From Oppiella nova (taxonomy: Eukaryota; Arthropoda; Arachnida; Sarcoptiformes; Oppiidae): 22,229 bases of DNA. The DNA is taken from contig CAJPVJ010000616.1 of assembly GCA_905397405.1 (NCBI GenBank), forward strand, positions 1 to 22,229, given 5' to 3'. Numbering within the stretch: position 1 is the stretch's first letter; each line of letters opens with the position of its first letter. The notes under the pieces were generated by a model. It searched no databases, was not told where the DNA came from, and was given only the letters and a program-made list of their open reading frames with translations. A program made the position numbers and the translations under genes. This document shows positions 1 to 13,200 of the stretch, in pieces.

Positions 1-3000
1 TACAGTATAACAGTGTTCTCCTATTTTCTTCTTTTTGCTGATATTTGTCTCAAGTTTTTCGGTTTACTTTGAAGACCCAAAAGTTTACTTCTTTTTTGTA
101 GGGGTTTATAATAGAGGGGAACGACAGGACAGATAGATATACAATATATTGGATGCACTGGCGCTCTGGCACTGTATCGATAGATGAACGTTATATTGCT
201 GTGATTTCTAAGCTATCAGTCGTCCCGTTGTGTTTTGCTTATGGATCACATGTCGTAAATCTTATTGAGACACAAGTAGACGACGTGACAGCTCTCTGGA
301 CCCAACCATTCATTTATAAAACAGTCAAAAAACAGCCCAAAACTCATAATAAATACACAAATATATGAAAACTCGGCGAACATTAAAATAACAGAAATAT
401 TCTGCACTAAAACAGACAAACTTAACATAAAGTGTCTAAAACTAACTAGTAAGTTTACAGAAAAATAATATTTTGTTATTAAAACTTTAATAATTTATTA
501 ATATATTTTTGTAATACTTATTTATAATTATAAATTAATTTAATAAAAATTGAGGAAATCTAATAAATATTATTCAAGTTAAACGGTATATAATTATTGT
601 TAGATTAGATTATTTTATTTTTATTTTTATTTTTAGATAATTTATAAGTTTTTTATGGTAGTTAACACATACATTATTATAAATGTATTTGTAATTCAAT
701 CACAGGATTTAAAAGTAATTTATTATTATTGTTTTTTCTTTCTTTGAATAAATAGACGTAAAAATCCAAATAAAGCATTATATAATATGATCTGTTTGTT
801 TATTCAAATATATAAGTTATGATAAGTGTAAAAATAATAGAATTTAAAGGGATTTAAAAAATTGTATTTCAAGTGTTTGTAAAATATATGAGTTATGTCT
901 AAAGAATAGTTGTATTACTAGTTCTGTATATTCTGTATGTTTCGAGTGAAAGAGCAAAACAGTGAGAAAATATATTTATGCAAATGTTTAATGAATTTTC
1001 TGTGTATTGAATACAATAAAGATTAAAATCGTATTTTATATGTTTCCTAAAGCACTTCAATTTTTGTCTTATAATTTTATTCAATGTTCACTAAAAACGG
1101 AAATTTAGCATAAATTTTCCGAGTTGACTCAATGGTCCCGGTTATGACCTAAGGGTAAGACACGACACGATTTTGACCGAAACTTTTATTTTCAAAGTCA
1201 TTATAAATAGTGAGAATAATAAAGAAATGAATGCACAGTGAAAAAGACGAGCAAAAGATAAATAAAAAGATATTTTTGTGAAAGTATTTTAGGTTTTAGT
1301 CCATTTTGACAATAGTTTGATTGCATATATCATTGAGGAAATCCCTTCAATTTTTATGGTTTTCCACTTTATGGATGGCCCGCAATAAAAATTTTCTCAC
1401 TTTTTAGCCCAAAGCCAAACATTGGATTTATGATCAAAATCAACTCCGACTATCAGTTTTGAACTCTTGGGCTGTGTTTTTGGTGCAAACATTTTCGATG
1501 TATTTATATAATGATGAGAAACTAAAAGCAAGAAAAAATCGCTGAATTTTTAAAGTCAACTCAACTCTAGTTTTTATTTATGGCTTTTCGAAAGATTTAG
1601 AGTAAAGTCCTTTCGGCCGATATTTGGACCGAAAATCTCTCACTAATTGCACGTATCGTGTGATGCGGTGTCGGTGTCTGGTATGCGAAATGCGATCACA
1701 TATTCAACTCAACCCTTTATTTCCAATGGGATTCTGGCGGTGCTCTGGAGATGCTATTCGCTAATAAGCCACAAGAATCCAAATACCCGTCCAATTTGGA
1801 CACAACTTTTGCGAACAAAGTTTGTAATAAACCGAAATACTATTCCCATTATCAGGGAGATTGCAATCTATAAATCAATTAAGACTCGTAAGGGTTAATA
1901 GTTAATAACAATTTGCTCACTCGTCTGGATAATGTGTACTGGATAATGTGTATCAAAAATTGTTTAACAGAATGTCAATAAAAGTAACTGAAATGAATTA
2001 AAATTAATTTTATGGTATATATTTGATATTTATTTTTAACAAAATGTATATCATAAAGAATTATAAATATATCTGGCTACAAGCAAATTATTGATATTTT
2101 TAATTTACCTAACGATCTGTATTAAATATTTACAAATAATTAAATCAAAGATTCAATAAATCTATTAAAATAATTGTTTCCTAATTTATGTTATTATTCA
2201 AATTTTAAATATTGTATAGTGTATAGTGTACTGTATAGTATGTATTATATTTCAAATCTTACCGGAATAACATATTTGTATAATTGTCATAAAGAGAAAT
2301 TATTTAATACTTAAAATTTCTGTCATTATATAATTTATTAGATATACTCTACTATATACTGAAAAATACTGAAACACGCAAAAAATCGCTTTGAAATAAT
2401 ATATAATATATAATTAATTTTTGAGTCAAACAAACAATATTTTGCGTGACATTGGTCTGACAATTATAGCATATTTTGTCTCTAATGTAAATTTATTTTG
2501 GCATTTGTTATACCATATTACATATAAATATGTTTACTAATTAAAGAAATACACAGTAAACTCTTTTTACTATGAAGTCATTTGGAAAATTGTTTCATTT
2601 TAAAAAATTAAACGATTTTAAATTAAAGAATCGATTATTTAAATACAATTATTTATTTAAAGTATTTCTATACTAACTTATAAAAGTTAATTTATATTTT
2701 CAAAGAAATTTTCTGTATTATTTCAAAACTAATATAGATATGTGAAATGTTTTAAAAGGTTTGTTAAAATGCATTTAAAGTAAAAACACAATAAAAAGTG
2801 TCTCTCAATGGAAATGACTTTTGTTTTGATGACTACAGTATTGGATGTATTGAGGGATTAGATGTTTTCAGTGAAGGACTGTTTCTAATGTAAAAGGTTT
2901 GCAAAACAGCCATAACTGCTATAGTCTTCACATTAAGTGACTCAACACTGAATGTGTGTTTAAGTGTAAATTTGGTGTACATTTCTATTATTACATTCAA

Positions 3001-3070
3001 TGCATTTGTTTAGATATTTCATGAGAAAAAGAAAAAGTGAAAAAAGTTTTGATAGAGAATTGCAATGAGA

Positions 3071-3131
3071 GTGTGTGAGTGAGTGAGTGAGTGAGTGAGT
3101 GAGAGGGAGAGAGAGAGAGAGAGAGAGAGAG
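3071..3131. repeat. Compound microsatellite (GTGA)n-(GA)n
   Basis: A tetranucleotide run of GTGA, seven units at 3075-3102, passes through a short imperfect step into a GA dinucleotide run of about 12 units at 3107-3131. It lies in non-coding AT-rich DNA. The strand is strongly purine-skewed. It is probably length-polymorphic, as such arrays usually are; that is inference. Confidence 0.9.
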
Positions 3132-5120
3132 TATTGAAAGTAGTATTGATAATATAAAACAAGAGTAAACTCGAGTTGAGTTAAGTAATGATTTCTCAGT
3201 GGATCTCAGTCTAAGTGTCTCTCCATTCATCATACGATCCATTTTATTCAGGTCTCCATTAATTCATTAAAATCTCTTTATCAAGTGATATGTATGTACA
3301 GTATGTATGCATCCAATGATGAGATGAGAGAGAGTTTTGCTTTCGATCTCATATTAGACTTACTTTTATTACTACTTAAAAAGAATGAGTGATATAACTG
3401 TATAACTGCTGGAATCAGTTGAACCCTATTCCCAATGATACCGACCCAGTAATGCCTCCCAATCAGGTCTCCATTATATGCAATCTGACAGCACCGACAC
3501 ACAGCTCGTGGAGCACAAAGGCGTTAATGTCTTCACAATTATGTTTAGCAAAAGTTTATCTCTTTCTACACTACAATACCTGCCATCACTTCAATGTTGA
3601 ACACATTTTCCAATATAGTGTCGTATCGTATAGAGTGTATGAGTGCTTTCAAAATCAGTGCTAAAAACAAACATATCATCTGTTAATGCAATCAATTCAA
3701 TGAAAAGTAGAATTACTTATTAGCAAAAAAGTTAGCTTTAAATTAGTTAAACAAAAATGCAAACTCTCTTTACATTTAGTAATGTCTCAAAAGTTAAGTT
3801 AAATTTCCATCAAAATGTTCTCTTACTTCAAATGAAAAGAACAATTAATTTAAAAAGTTTTTTAATTTGAATTAATACTATTAAATGCAAATCCAATAAA
3901 ACTTTTTATTTGGTAAATATTTGATACTGACTCGCAATCAAGTATTTTTGTTTTTATACTCACATGTAAATTAAGATATTTAAAGAATAGTTAAGCAAAA
4001 CATTTATAGTACGGCTCAAAGAGTTTTCAAAAGTATTAATTATATAAAGAGCAGCGCAGGGATGAGAGATGTTTCCTAAAAATTTTCCCAAAAGACTTAC
4101 TTTCAAATGTATCACATTTTTTGTTGTTGATGATTACTCATTAAAAATTAGTGATTGCTACACAGATGTTATATAACTTTATACTTACTGTGTTAGATCA
4201 TGCTGTAGCTTATTATATGGTAAAAAACCTGGATTTATATTTGATACTATACTTTAAAACTTAAAAATTTCCAGTTAATCCAGCGTTAAGTGATTGAAAA
4301 ATTAATTCATTCGTATATTAAATAGATAAAGTATCTGTACAATATTCATATTAATAAACATATGATAAATTTTATATTTACTCAATCAATTTAAATAAAA
4401 TATCTGAAATATTGTATTTATAATGTGTTGAGAAAGAGACAAATATGTAATTGAATGATAAATAGAAACTAAATGAAAACATGAGACAAATCCTATGATT
4501 GAGTGTTCAATTAATGGATAAATACAAGAATTTATATTTGCTATTATACTACTTACAAATAAGTCAAGAATTTATGTCATTATTAGAAAAACAAAATCTT
4601 ATATTATATGACATTTATGTATTCAAAATTTAAAGGAAAAGTTTTTTTTAAATTTTTTTATAAATTTATGTTAATAACATAATAAATGTTATTTGGATAA
4701 TTAATTTATGTTATGTTGTTTACAAAAAAAATAAATTTAAATTCAGAGTAAATATAATATTAATTAAAATTATTTTTAAAAATAAGATTAAAACTATTAG
4801 AAACTTTTAATGAGATTACCAAATGACTGTTTTAATAAAATTTTAAAAAATTGAGACATGTTTTTGTATTTAAAATTGAGTTTAATTACAAAAACAAAAT
4901 TCGTTAAAAATAGTGTGAATTTAGCGTAAAAGTCAAAATCAGACACAATAAATGCAAAACAAACTGACAATCGGTTGACTCGTTAAGAATAGAGTCTAAT
5001 ATTAATTTAAATGTTAGCATTGAATGCATAAAAATGAAACGAAAATTTACAATTAAAGTGACAAAAAAATGATTGATTTCTCATCACAACCGCATTGCGT
5101 GCTCTTTACCAGTGATCGGA

Positions 5121-5146
<26 letters not shown>
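5121..5146 (+). repeat. (CT)13 tract just upstream of the PSMD7 start
   Basis: Thirteen perfect CT repeats end 18 bases before the chosen ATG of the proteasome gene at 5165. The complementary strand reads GA repeats. In arthropods such tracts are found in promoters and leaders, where GAGA-type factors bind, so a regulatory role is possible but unproven. A CGGAAGTG string at 5157-5164, immediately before the ATG, resembles an ETS-family site. Confidence 0.85.
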
Positions 5147-5152
<6 letters not shown>

Positions 5153-5164
5153 ACAACGGAAGTG

Positions 5165-6304
5165 ATGGATAAGAAGGACGCGGGAGGGGTGAAGGTGTTG
5201 AGCTCGACCTCACAGGAGGTGTCTGTGGCGGTGACAGTGCACGAGTTGGCGGTGACTAAGGTGGTGGTGCACCCACTGGTACTGCTGTCAGTGGTGGACC
5301 ACTTCAACCGAATGGGCAAAATCGGGAACCAGAAGCGAGTGGTGGGCATCCTCTTGGGGTCACTCAAAGCCAAAGGCATTCTCGACATCTCCAACAGTTT
5401 TGCCGGTATTTGCCATTCATTTGATTGTTTGACTCATTGATGGACTGATGGATGTGTTGTACGGATAGTGCCGTTCGATGAGGACGAGAAGGACCGGAGT
5501 GTGTGGTTCTTAGACCACGACTATCTCGAGCACATGTACGCCATGTTCAAGAAGGTGAACGCGAAGGAGAGGATCGTCGGCTGGTATCACACGGGACCCA
5601 AACTCAACCAAAACGACATCTCCGTCAACGAACTCATCCGCAAGTATTGCCACAATTCAGTTCTGGTGATCATCGACGCCAAGCCCAGAGATTTAGGGCT
5701 TCCCACGGAGGCCTACATTGCCGTCGAAGAGGTTCACGACGACGGCTCGCCCACATCCAAGACCTTCGAGCACGTGTTGAGCGAAATCGGTGCCGAAGAG
5801 GCCGAAGAAGTAGGCGTTGAGCACCTGTTGCGCGACATCAAAGACACCACTTTAGGCACTTTGTCTCAGAGAGTGACCAATCAGTTGATGGGTCTCAGAG
5901 GTCTTGAGTCGCAGATCGACTCGATTCGCAAGTATTTGGATCTCGTGGTCAACAACAAACTGCCGATCAATCATCCGATCATTTACTTACTCCAAGACAT
6001 CTTCAATCTGTTGCCCAACACTTCCAACGAATTGTTTGTCAAATCGACTTTCGTTAAGACCAACGACCAGATGCTTGTCGTCTATTTGGCGGCTTTGGTC
6101 CGATCGGTGATTGCTTTGCATAATCTCATCAATAATAAGATCACAAACAGAGACGCAGAGAAGAAGGAGAACCAACCGAAAGACGCCAAAAAGGACAGCA
6201 AAGACTCGACGTCTGAAAAGGACGCCAAAGACTCGAAAGAGGGACACGAGAAGAAGGATTCAGAGTCCGACTCGAAGAGCAAAAAACCTCAGAATAAGAG
6301 CTAA
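5165..6304 (+). CDS. PSMD7: 26S proteasome non-ATPase regulatory subunit 7 (Rpn8/Mov34)
   Basis: Two exons, 5165-5405 and 5469-6304, are joined by a 63-bp GT-AG intron in phase 1, giving 358 residues. The splice restores the conserved run NSFAVPFDED. The product is a lid subunit of the 19S regulatory particle, which pairs with the deubiquitinase Rpn11 in the proteasome. The MPN domain covers roughly residues 30-165 ([49 protein letters not shown]). The active JAMM zinc motif is absent: HTG replaces the H-x-H pair, as expected for this catalytically inert subunit. A C-terminal helical part ([32 protein letters not shown]) is followed by a Lys/Asp/Ser-rich tail. Compared with the human protein (about 324 residues) it has about 28 extra N-terminal residues and a different tail. 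ATG 5165 was chosen because it follows the CT tract in good context. An in-frame ATG at 5069 would translate the CT repeat and is less likely. Confidence 0.95.
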
Positions 6305-6365
6305 AGACTGTAGTGTTGTTTGTGTTGTATTTAATATTCATTTAAATTTAATTTGTATTTCTTTC

Positions 6366-6371
6366 AATAAA
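6366..6371 (+). terminator. AATAAA polyadenylation signal of PSMD7
   Basis: A canonical AATAAA lies about 60 bases after the PSMD7 stop codon, at a normal distance for a short 3' untranslated region. In AT-rich DNA this hexamer is common by chance, but position and strand fit. Confidence 0.6.
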
Positions 6372-7203
6372 TTTTAACACTATTTGAATGAGTTATTCAT
6401 TAACTCGGACTTGAAATCTGTTTTACAAACAGTTATTCTATTACCCGGATCACATTCGCGACATAAACTTTATATTCAAGGAATTGAATTTCAGAAAAGT
6501 ACAGATTCTGTACTACAAATGTAATCATATTCTGGTGTTTAGTTTTACTTAATATTTAGTTTTTATTAGGTAGTAGGTGTTAAATGTGAATAGTATCTGC
6601 CTGGTACTAATTATCAAGGCTATATTGTTTTCAACAAGTTAGACAATTATGATAAGTTTCCTACTGGTATATGAACATGGAAAAATAACTGAATAAACAT
6701 GTCCTATCAAACGACTCACTTATTGCAAGCTTTTGGTTATGAATTGTAATAATGACTAAAAGTGTCTCAACATTGAATTGAATGAATGGATGTGTCTATG
6801 AAAGCAATTAGTCATAGGTTTGTATGTCGTAATGATGAGCAACAGTGAGAGTACTGTATTGGAGAGAATAGTGAGAGACTGAGTGAACGTAATGTGTGAG
6901 TGTATGTGAGTGTATGCTCTTGTATTGAATACCATTGAGTGCTATGCTGTTCATGGAGTGAAGTCACAGTCATATGAATGCATTGAACACTACATTACAG
7001 TCGTATTCATAGCTCTTTGTGTTCGCCATTACGCGCAATACAGACAAGACATTTCGTCAACACTTCCAGACCATTGAGACAGTGTCGACAAGTGTGTCAA
7101 GTGTGTCATCAGTGGTGTAGTGCCAGTGCCGGACGGCCATCCGATTTGAGTGAATGAATGCGAACCCGAATAATGAATCGCTGTTTCGGTACGAGTTTTC
7201 ATA
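6372..7203. other. Intergenic region between PSMD7 and CNOT1
   Basis: About 830 bp with no supported coding sequence. Both flanking genes point right, so this interval should hold the 3' end of PSMD7 and the promoter and 5' leader of CNOT1. GTGTGAGTG-type degenerate repeats occur near 6840-6930. From about 7020 the composition becomes more balanced, consistent with the transcribed leader of CNOT1. No specific regulatory site can be defended. Confidence 0.5.
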
Positions 7204-10200
7204 ATGAAGACCTCATGTATGGACTCATTGGACTCACTCTCGGCTGCCATTAATGCCATCAACGCTACCATTACTGTTGATATAAACAAAAGACATTATA
7301 AGACACAGCTCTACCATCTGCTCAAGGTTTGCATCATTTGTCTGCACTAATTGTCTCGCTATTAGTCGCCATTCTTAACACTTCACTTATTATCTCTGAC
7401 TTTCTCTTGGGATCAGTTGATCAAACAGTTTGGCTTTGAATGCGAGCGACAGATATATCGGTGCCTTCTGTTGAGCATCACATCAACGAGTGATTCGCAG
7501 AAAATCCATTTATTGCAGCAGTTGTTCACCGATTTAGACCTCTTCTCGTCCGCCCATTGGATAACACTTATTGATTGCGCTCTTAAGGGCATCGTTGCCA
7601 TCAATGTGTCCGAGATATGCACTGCTCTTAAACTGAATGATAACCAAAGGGCCGCTTTCCTGGTGGCGCTCACAGACAAGACTCAGTCGTGTCCGGTGTC
7701 CTCAGACCTCTTGGATCAGTTGTCGCTCGACTGTGACTCGCACTCTTTGAATGAGTTAACCCATTATATCATCGCTAAGACAAACACTGATAACAAGTCT
7801 TTGTCTCAAAGTTTGACCAAAAGTATGATAGCAGTGTTTGCGATACCGTTATATTGGTATTAATGATTTGCTTATTTTATTGGATCAATAGATTTGAAAC
7901 TCAACGAGAAGTCGATCTCAAAATCTGTGAATTTATTGCATTTGCCTTTCGTTGAGTCGGTGTCCATCAGCCAAATGGATGTCCTATCGTTGGCGTCGAG
8001 TGCGGCCAATCTGACCGACGACCAGATCGCCGGTATGATTGTCAACGAAAGTGGTGTTTCACTGACCGCAGAGGTTGTCCAGCAATTCAATGTGACACCA
8101 AAACTGTGCGCAAAAATCTTGTGCTCCATATGCGAGAACTCGCAAATCCGTGCCATCGATGGCCAACCCTCTGGTCAGCCGCGCTGTGAAGAGATCGACA
8201 CATTTGCGGATATTTGTCGTGAGATCATGTCATCCGCCTCTCCATTGACTGAAATAATACAAGTGATAGACAATGAAGTGTTTGTGCAAAACGCTAAGAA
8301 TATGTTTGGCAACCAATCGTTCAATAAAAGCCAATACGCTTTCCATCGCTTTTGGCAATTTTGCACCAATTTGTGTACAACTGATAAACAAGGTATTGAT
8401 ATTAAATTGTTTACAATTACTGTATAACGATATCTAATGTGTGTTTGTTTAACACCTATCTGTCCCACAGGAGTGTCCGTATTGGGCGTAACTTTTTTCC
8501 AAAAGTTGTGGACAAATAATATTGAGTTTCAGTTTGGTTTCATAGTTCAGTGCATTAAAAACATTTACATCGCCAAAATGCTGTCGAGTGCGCCCACAGG
8601 GCCGGGACCTGGAGGTAGTGAATCGACTATTGACCAATTAGTGCCGCACCTGGATGTGTTGAAATGTCAGCCAGACTTTGAGACAACTCCCGAACTAAAC
8701 TCTTGGAAATATCAGCGATTCTACCAAATATTAGTCGACTTTTGTTCAATGAATTACAACTCTATGTCCGGACAGATGAACATGAGTTCAATATTTTACT
8801 CGCAAGTCATGGAGTTATTCAAATCACCACTACAGCAGTGCCCCGATCTGGTGGCGCTCGGACTCTTGGGCTGTCGTGACGGGCCCTCCTCTGGCATCAA
8901 AAGCGAATTGTTAGGTCTGGCGATACCTGTATTCCTCGGCAATCACGCGAACGCTGCCATAATTCTGCACACGATATGGAATACCAATGAATTGACGCCA
9001 AATGTGACACAGAATACAAACAATTGGGCGAAACAGATACTACTGTCCGCGATGTGTGAGTACTATATTAAGTCCCCACACGAGGAGCAACAACAACGAC
9101 TGTCCCGTATTCTGGATGTGGCCCAAGACCTCAAAGCGCTCAGTATTCTCCTGAACGGCAACTGTTATCCATTTGTGATAGACTTGGCATGTCTGGCCTC
9201 ACGGCGCGAGTACTTAAAGCTCGACAAATGGCTTAAAGATAAAATTGAGTGCAACGGCGAGCCATTCGTGAACGCGTGCATTATGTTTCTGAACCGTCGG
9301 TGTCCGGCACTGTTGGGCACATCACCTCTGTCTGAGTCGGCCGCTAACATGACTACATTACCGGCCGAGACGTTGGCCACAATGTTGTCGTGTCTGCAAC
9401 AGGCCATCAGTAACACCGGCTCTCCGTCTTCTGGTGCCATCACATCTGTCTCAGCGATGTCTCAAGAGATCAATGACGCCATCCTAACAATGGTTGCCAA
9501 CTCGACTCGTCTTATATCTAAACTGCCGCGTCAGGGCCCTCCCGGCGCTCTGCCCACCATAGGTCCGCCCAACCCTCCTATCCGTTCAAATCTGCCCCAA
9601 CTCTCTACTCAGTCATCGATCGGTGATCTCGGAATCAGTGGTTTAAACATCAGTCAAACTACTGAAGCGCTCTCTTCATCAGTGCGACCGTCGGGTTTCA
9701 ATCCGATTGGTTTGGGTTCACAACAAAATGCGAACAATAATGCAGTGAATGCCGGCCAACAGGGCGTCGACCAAATGGGAGACTTGACCACCAATTTGGC
9801 GCGAATTTTCCCGGATATGCAGCACAACGTCAGTATTGACATCGAAGAAGAGGCCGACACTTACTTCCAACGCATATACAATCAGCAACAGTCTGGAAGT
9901 CTAACCATCGATGAAGTGCTTGATATGCTTCGACGCTTCCAGGACTCGGATGCGCGGAGAGAGCGTGAAGTGTTCACGTGTATGATCCGCAACCTCTTCA
10001 AAGAGTACGGCTTTTTCCCGCAATACCCCGACAGAGAGCTCTTGATCACTGCCCAACTGTTTGGCGGTATAATCCAAATGGGTTTAGTCAAGTACATGGC
10101 TCTGGTGGTGGCGCTCCGGTACGTGTTGGAGGCGCTGCGCAAACCACACGGCAGTAAAATGTACTTCTTTGGCATCGCCGCGCTCGACAGGTTTAAGTCC

Positions 10201-13200
10201 AAACTCAAAGACTATCCCCTCTATTGCCAACATTTGGCACAAATCCCTCATTTCCGTGACTTTCCGGCCCATCTCATCGAATACATTGAGTGCAGCACTC
10301 AGTCGATGCCGCCATCAATGAGGAATAGTGTCAACTCATCTCAAACACCGGTAGGCATGCCTTCCATCGTTGGCTCCACTCCAGTCCCAAACTCTGGTCT
10401 CTCATCAGCGTTGCCTCAGTTGAGCGCAAACCTAACAATGGGTTCCGGACTAAACCTCACCACCAACTCGAACAACATATCGACATCACGTGTGGTTCAG
10501 CCGCCCATCGTTGCCAACAACACGACTTCTATGAGCCCTGCAATTACCACAACGAGTACTGCAATCACTACGGCTTCCTCTTCAGTCATATCGACGGCAA
10601 GCAATTCGCGGCCTTCGATCGCAAACGCGACAAACATCGACACACTGTTGGCCGCCGGCGAAACCATGTATGCCGTGCCTCCCGATGCCATTCAGGACAA
10701 GATTGCGTTTATTATAAACAATTTATCGCAACTAAATCTCGCGCACAAAACCGATGAGTTTAGGGAAGCGATTGGAAACGACGATCAATACAACGATTGG
10801 ATCGCACAGTACTTAGTGATGAAGAGGGCGTCCATTGAACCCAACTTTCACGCCCTTTACGCCAATTTCGTGGATGTGTTGAAAATGTGTGAATTGACGC
10901 GAATTGTCTTAAAGGAGACGCACCGCAACATTAAAGTCCTTCTCGGCAGTGATAAAGAGATCGCGAACTTCAGTGACCGCTCTCTACTCAAGAACTTAGG
11001 CCATTGGTTAGGGATGTTGACACTCGCCAAGAGTAAGCCCATTCTCAGTCAAGACCTGGAGCTCAAGAACCTTCTGGTGGAGGCGTATCAGAGGGGAACT
11101 CAAGAGCTCTTATACATCGTTCCGTTCATTGCTAAGATTTTGGAGAGTTGTGCCAAGTCTCGAGTGTTTAAACCGCCCAACCCGTGGACTATGGCTATAA
11201 TCAAAGGACTGGTGGAACTGCATCAGGAGCCCAACATTAAACTCAATCTCAAGTTCGAGGTCGAAGTGTTGTGCAAAACGCTTAATATAGACATCAATAC
11301 ATTGATCGGCAAATCAAATGTCCTGAAGAGTGATTTATACACCAAAATCGATAACCAATTGGGAGGCGGAGGTAAGGTCTCACAACCAGTACTTCAGCCG
11401 CAAACTACACTCGCTTCGCAAAGTGAGCCCATTCTTATACCCCGTCACCTGACATCCCCGCCATCCCGTAACATGCCGTCTATGGTACCGCCGCCACAGA
11501 TGCCAATTATACCCCAGCAATCCATCCCAACACCTACTGTGGGCACTCAGTCCCCCGGAATGCAACTCTTCAACTATCACGACATTAACGTCAACAGCAC
11601 GAGTGGTCTCTCACAACACGTCGTCATTCAACCCAATCTACAGCTACTGACTCTGAATCCGGCGCTCAAACAACTGGTCCGACCGGCCATTGAGAGAGCA
11701 GTTCAGGAATGGATTGTTCCGGTCGTGGAAAGGAGTATCAAAATCAGTCTCACGACCGCCGAACAGATCATCAAAAAGGACTTTGCTTTAGATCCCGACG
11801 AGAATCATATGTGTGTCGCCGCACACTATCTGACCAGAAATCTGACCGCAGGTATGGCTATGATTACGTGCAAAGACCCCCTCTTTGTGTCGATCACAAC
11901 GGCGTTAAAGAACGCATTCCTGAGTCGATGTCAGATCTCGAAGGAGTTGATTGACGCCACGGCCCACACCATCGCCACCGACAACATAGACCTCTGTTGT
12001 TGTTTCATACAGAAGACTGCTATCGAAAAGTCTTTGACAGAATTGGACCGAAAAATGAAGAATGAATACGAACTGAGACGGGAGGCCAGAGCTCAGGGCA
12101 GGCGCTACTGCGACCCAACTGTGCTGACATACCAGGCCGAGAGAATGCCGGAAGCGATTCGCCTGAAGGTGGGTCCCGTCACTCCTCAGCAGATGAATGT
12201 ATACGAAGAGTTGGGCAAAAATATCCCCGGATTTCAGTCTCCCATCTCTGATAATCCGAATGTCATATCGAACTCGAATTCAAACCAACAATTGATTGGC
12301 TCATCGACTGCCGCATCATTCAAGCCGCCATCCAATATGACTGCGCTAATATCCCCGGATTTCAGTCTCCCATCTCTGATAATCCGAATGTCATATCGAA
12401 CTCGAATTCAAACCAACAATTGATTGGCTCATCGACTGCCGCATCATTCAAGCCGCCATCCAATATGACTGCGCTCTCCAACCAGAATGTGTCCAACAGT
12501 TTCGGCGCCCCTTCCGATGTCGGACCGCCCGTCTCGACCCAAGCGGCCGATGCGGCGCTCGTCACCATCTATGAGAAGCTGATGACCGAATTGGAGTCAC
12601 TTATGCATCAATTCAGTCAAATCCAGAGCATGTCATCCGAATTGTTTGTCAACACTATCCGATCGATTGCTGAGATTCTACTACTGGCGCGACAGAACCC
12701 AAGAGATGTCATGTGTGCCCTCACGTTAATACAGAAGGTGTTGGAAGCCATTCACGAGCTCATGATGAATGTCGACCAGACAGGAGTGGCCGATATGCTA
12801 GTGATTGGTCGCGCGCGTGATCTGTATCTCGTTATCCTTAAGGCTCTGTCAGATCATCGAGCTTTCACTCATCAGTGGACCACCAAACAGATCACTCGCT
12901 TAGTATTGGAGCGACTGTTTAGTTCATCCACAGGACCGGCACTACCGGACGAATTGCTGGAGATCTTAATCCGGGCCTCACTTATCAACTTCCAGATGAT
13001 GGACATTCATTTGGCGCAACTCATTGAGAACACCCAAAACCCTGTGGCCCTCGCGTTCACTCTTCAGTTCATCAAAATATACGGCCATAACTTCAGTGAA
13101 ACCGATTTCCCCAACACTATCGAGAATCTGCTTCGTCTGAGTAAAGGCGCTGGACATCCATTGCTCGTCGAAATCCAGCAAATTGTTGACAGTCTTCGGG

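Larger units (their letters stand above)
1..5164. other. AT-rich intergenic region, no supported gene
   Basis: About 5 kb dominated by A/T homopolymers and short open frames that look random. Slightly GC-richer islands lie near 100-330, 1600-1890 and 3400-3530, but their translations resemble no protein family I know, lack flanking conserved exons and are short. No tRNA cloverleaf, rRNA or transposase could be recognised. It contains the compound microsatellite at 3071-3131, and its right end must include the promoter and leader of the proteasome gene. Old transposon remnants could be present but cannot be shown from the bases alone. Confidence 0.6.

Noticed and set aside
153-428. Overlapping short open frames on both strands near the left edge
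   Set aside because: No recognisable family, no conserved residues, no flanking exon; the region could be an edge of an upstream gene's leader but this cannot be shown.
3281-3664. Opposed open frames of 73 and 81 codons, the plus one preceded by an AG and followed by a GT as if an exon
   Set aside because: Translations in both directions are unlike known proteins and the splice-like bases are too frequent to count as evidence.
5146-5394. Minus-strand open frame opposite PSMD7 exon 1
   Set aside because: Antisense shadow created by the codon use of PSMD7, which has clear family homology.
9654-10272. Several antisense open frames inside CNOT1 exon 4
   Set aside because: They lie opposite strongly conserved CNOT1 domains and have no independent similarity.
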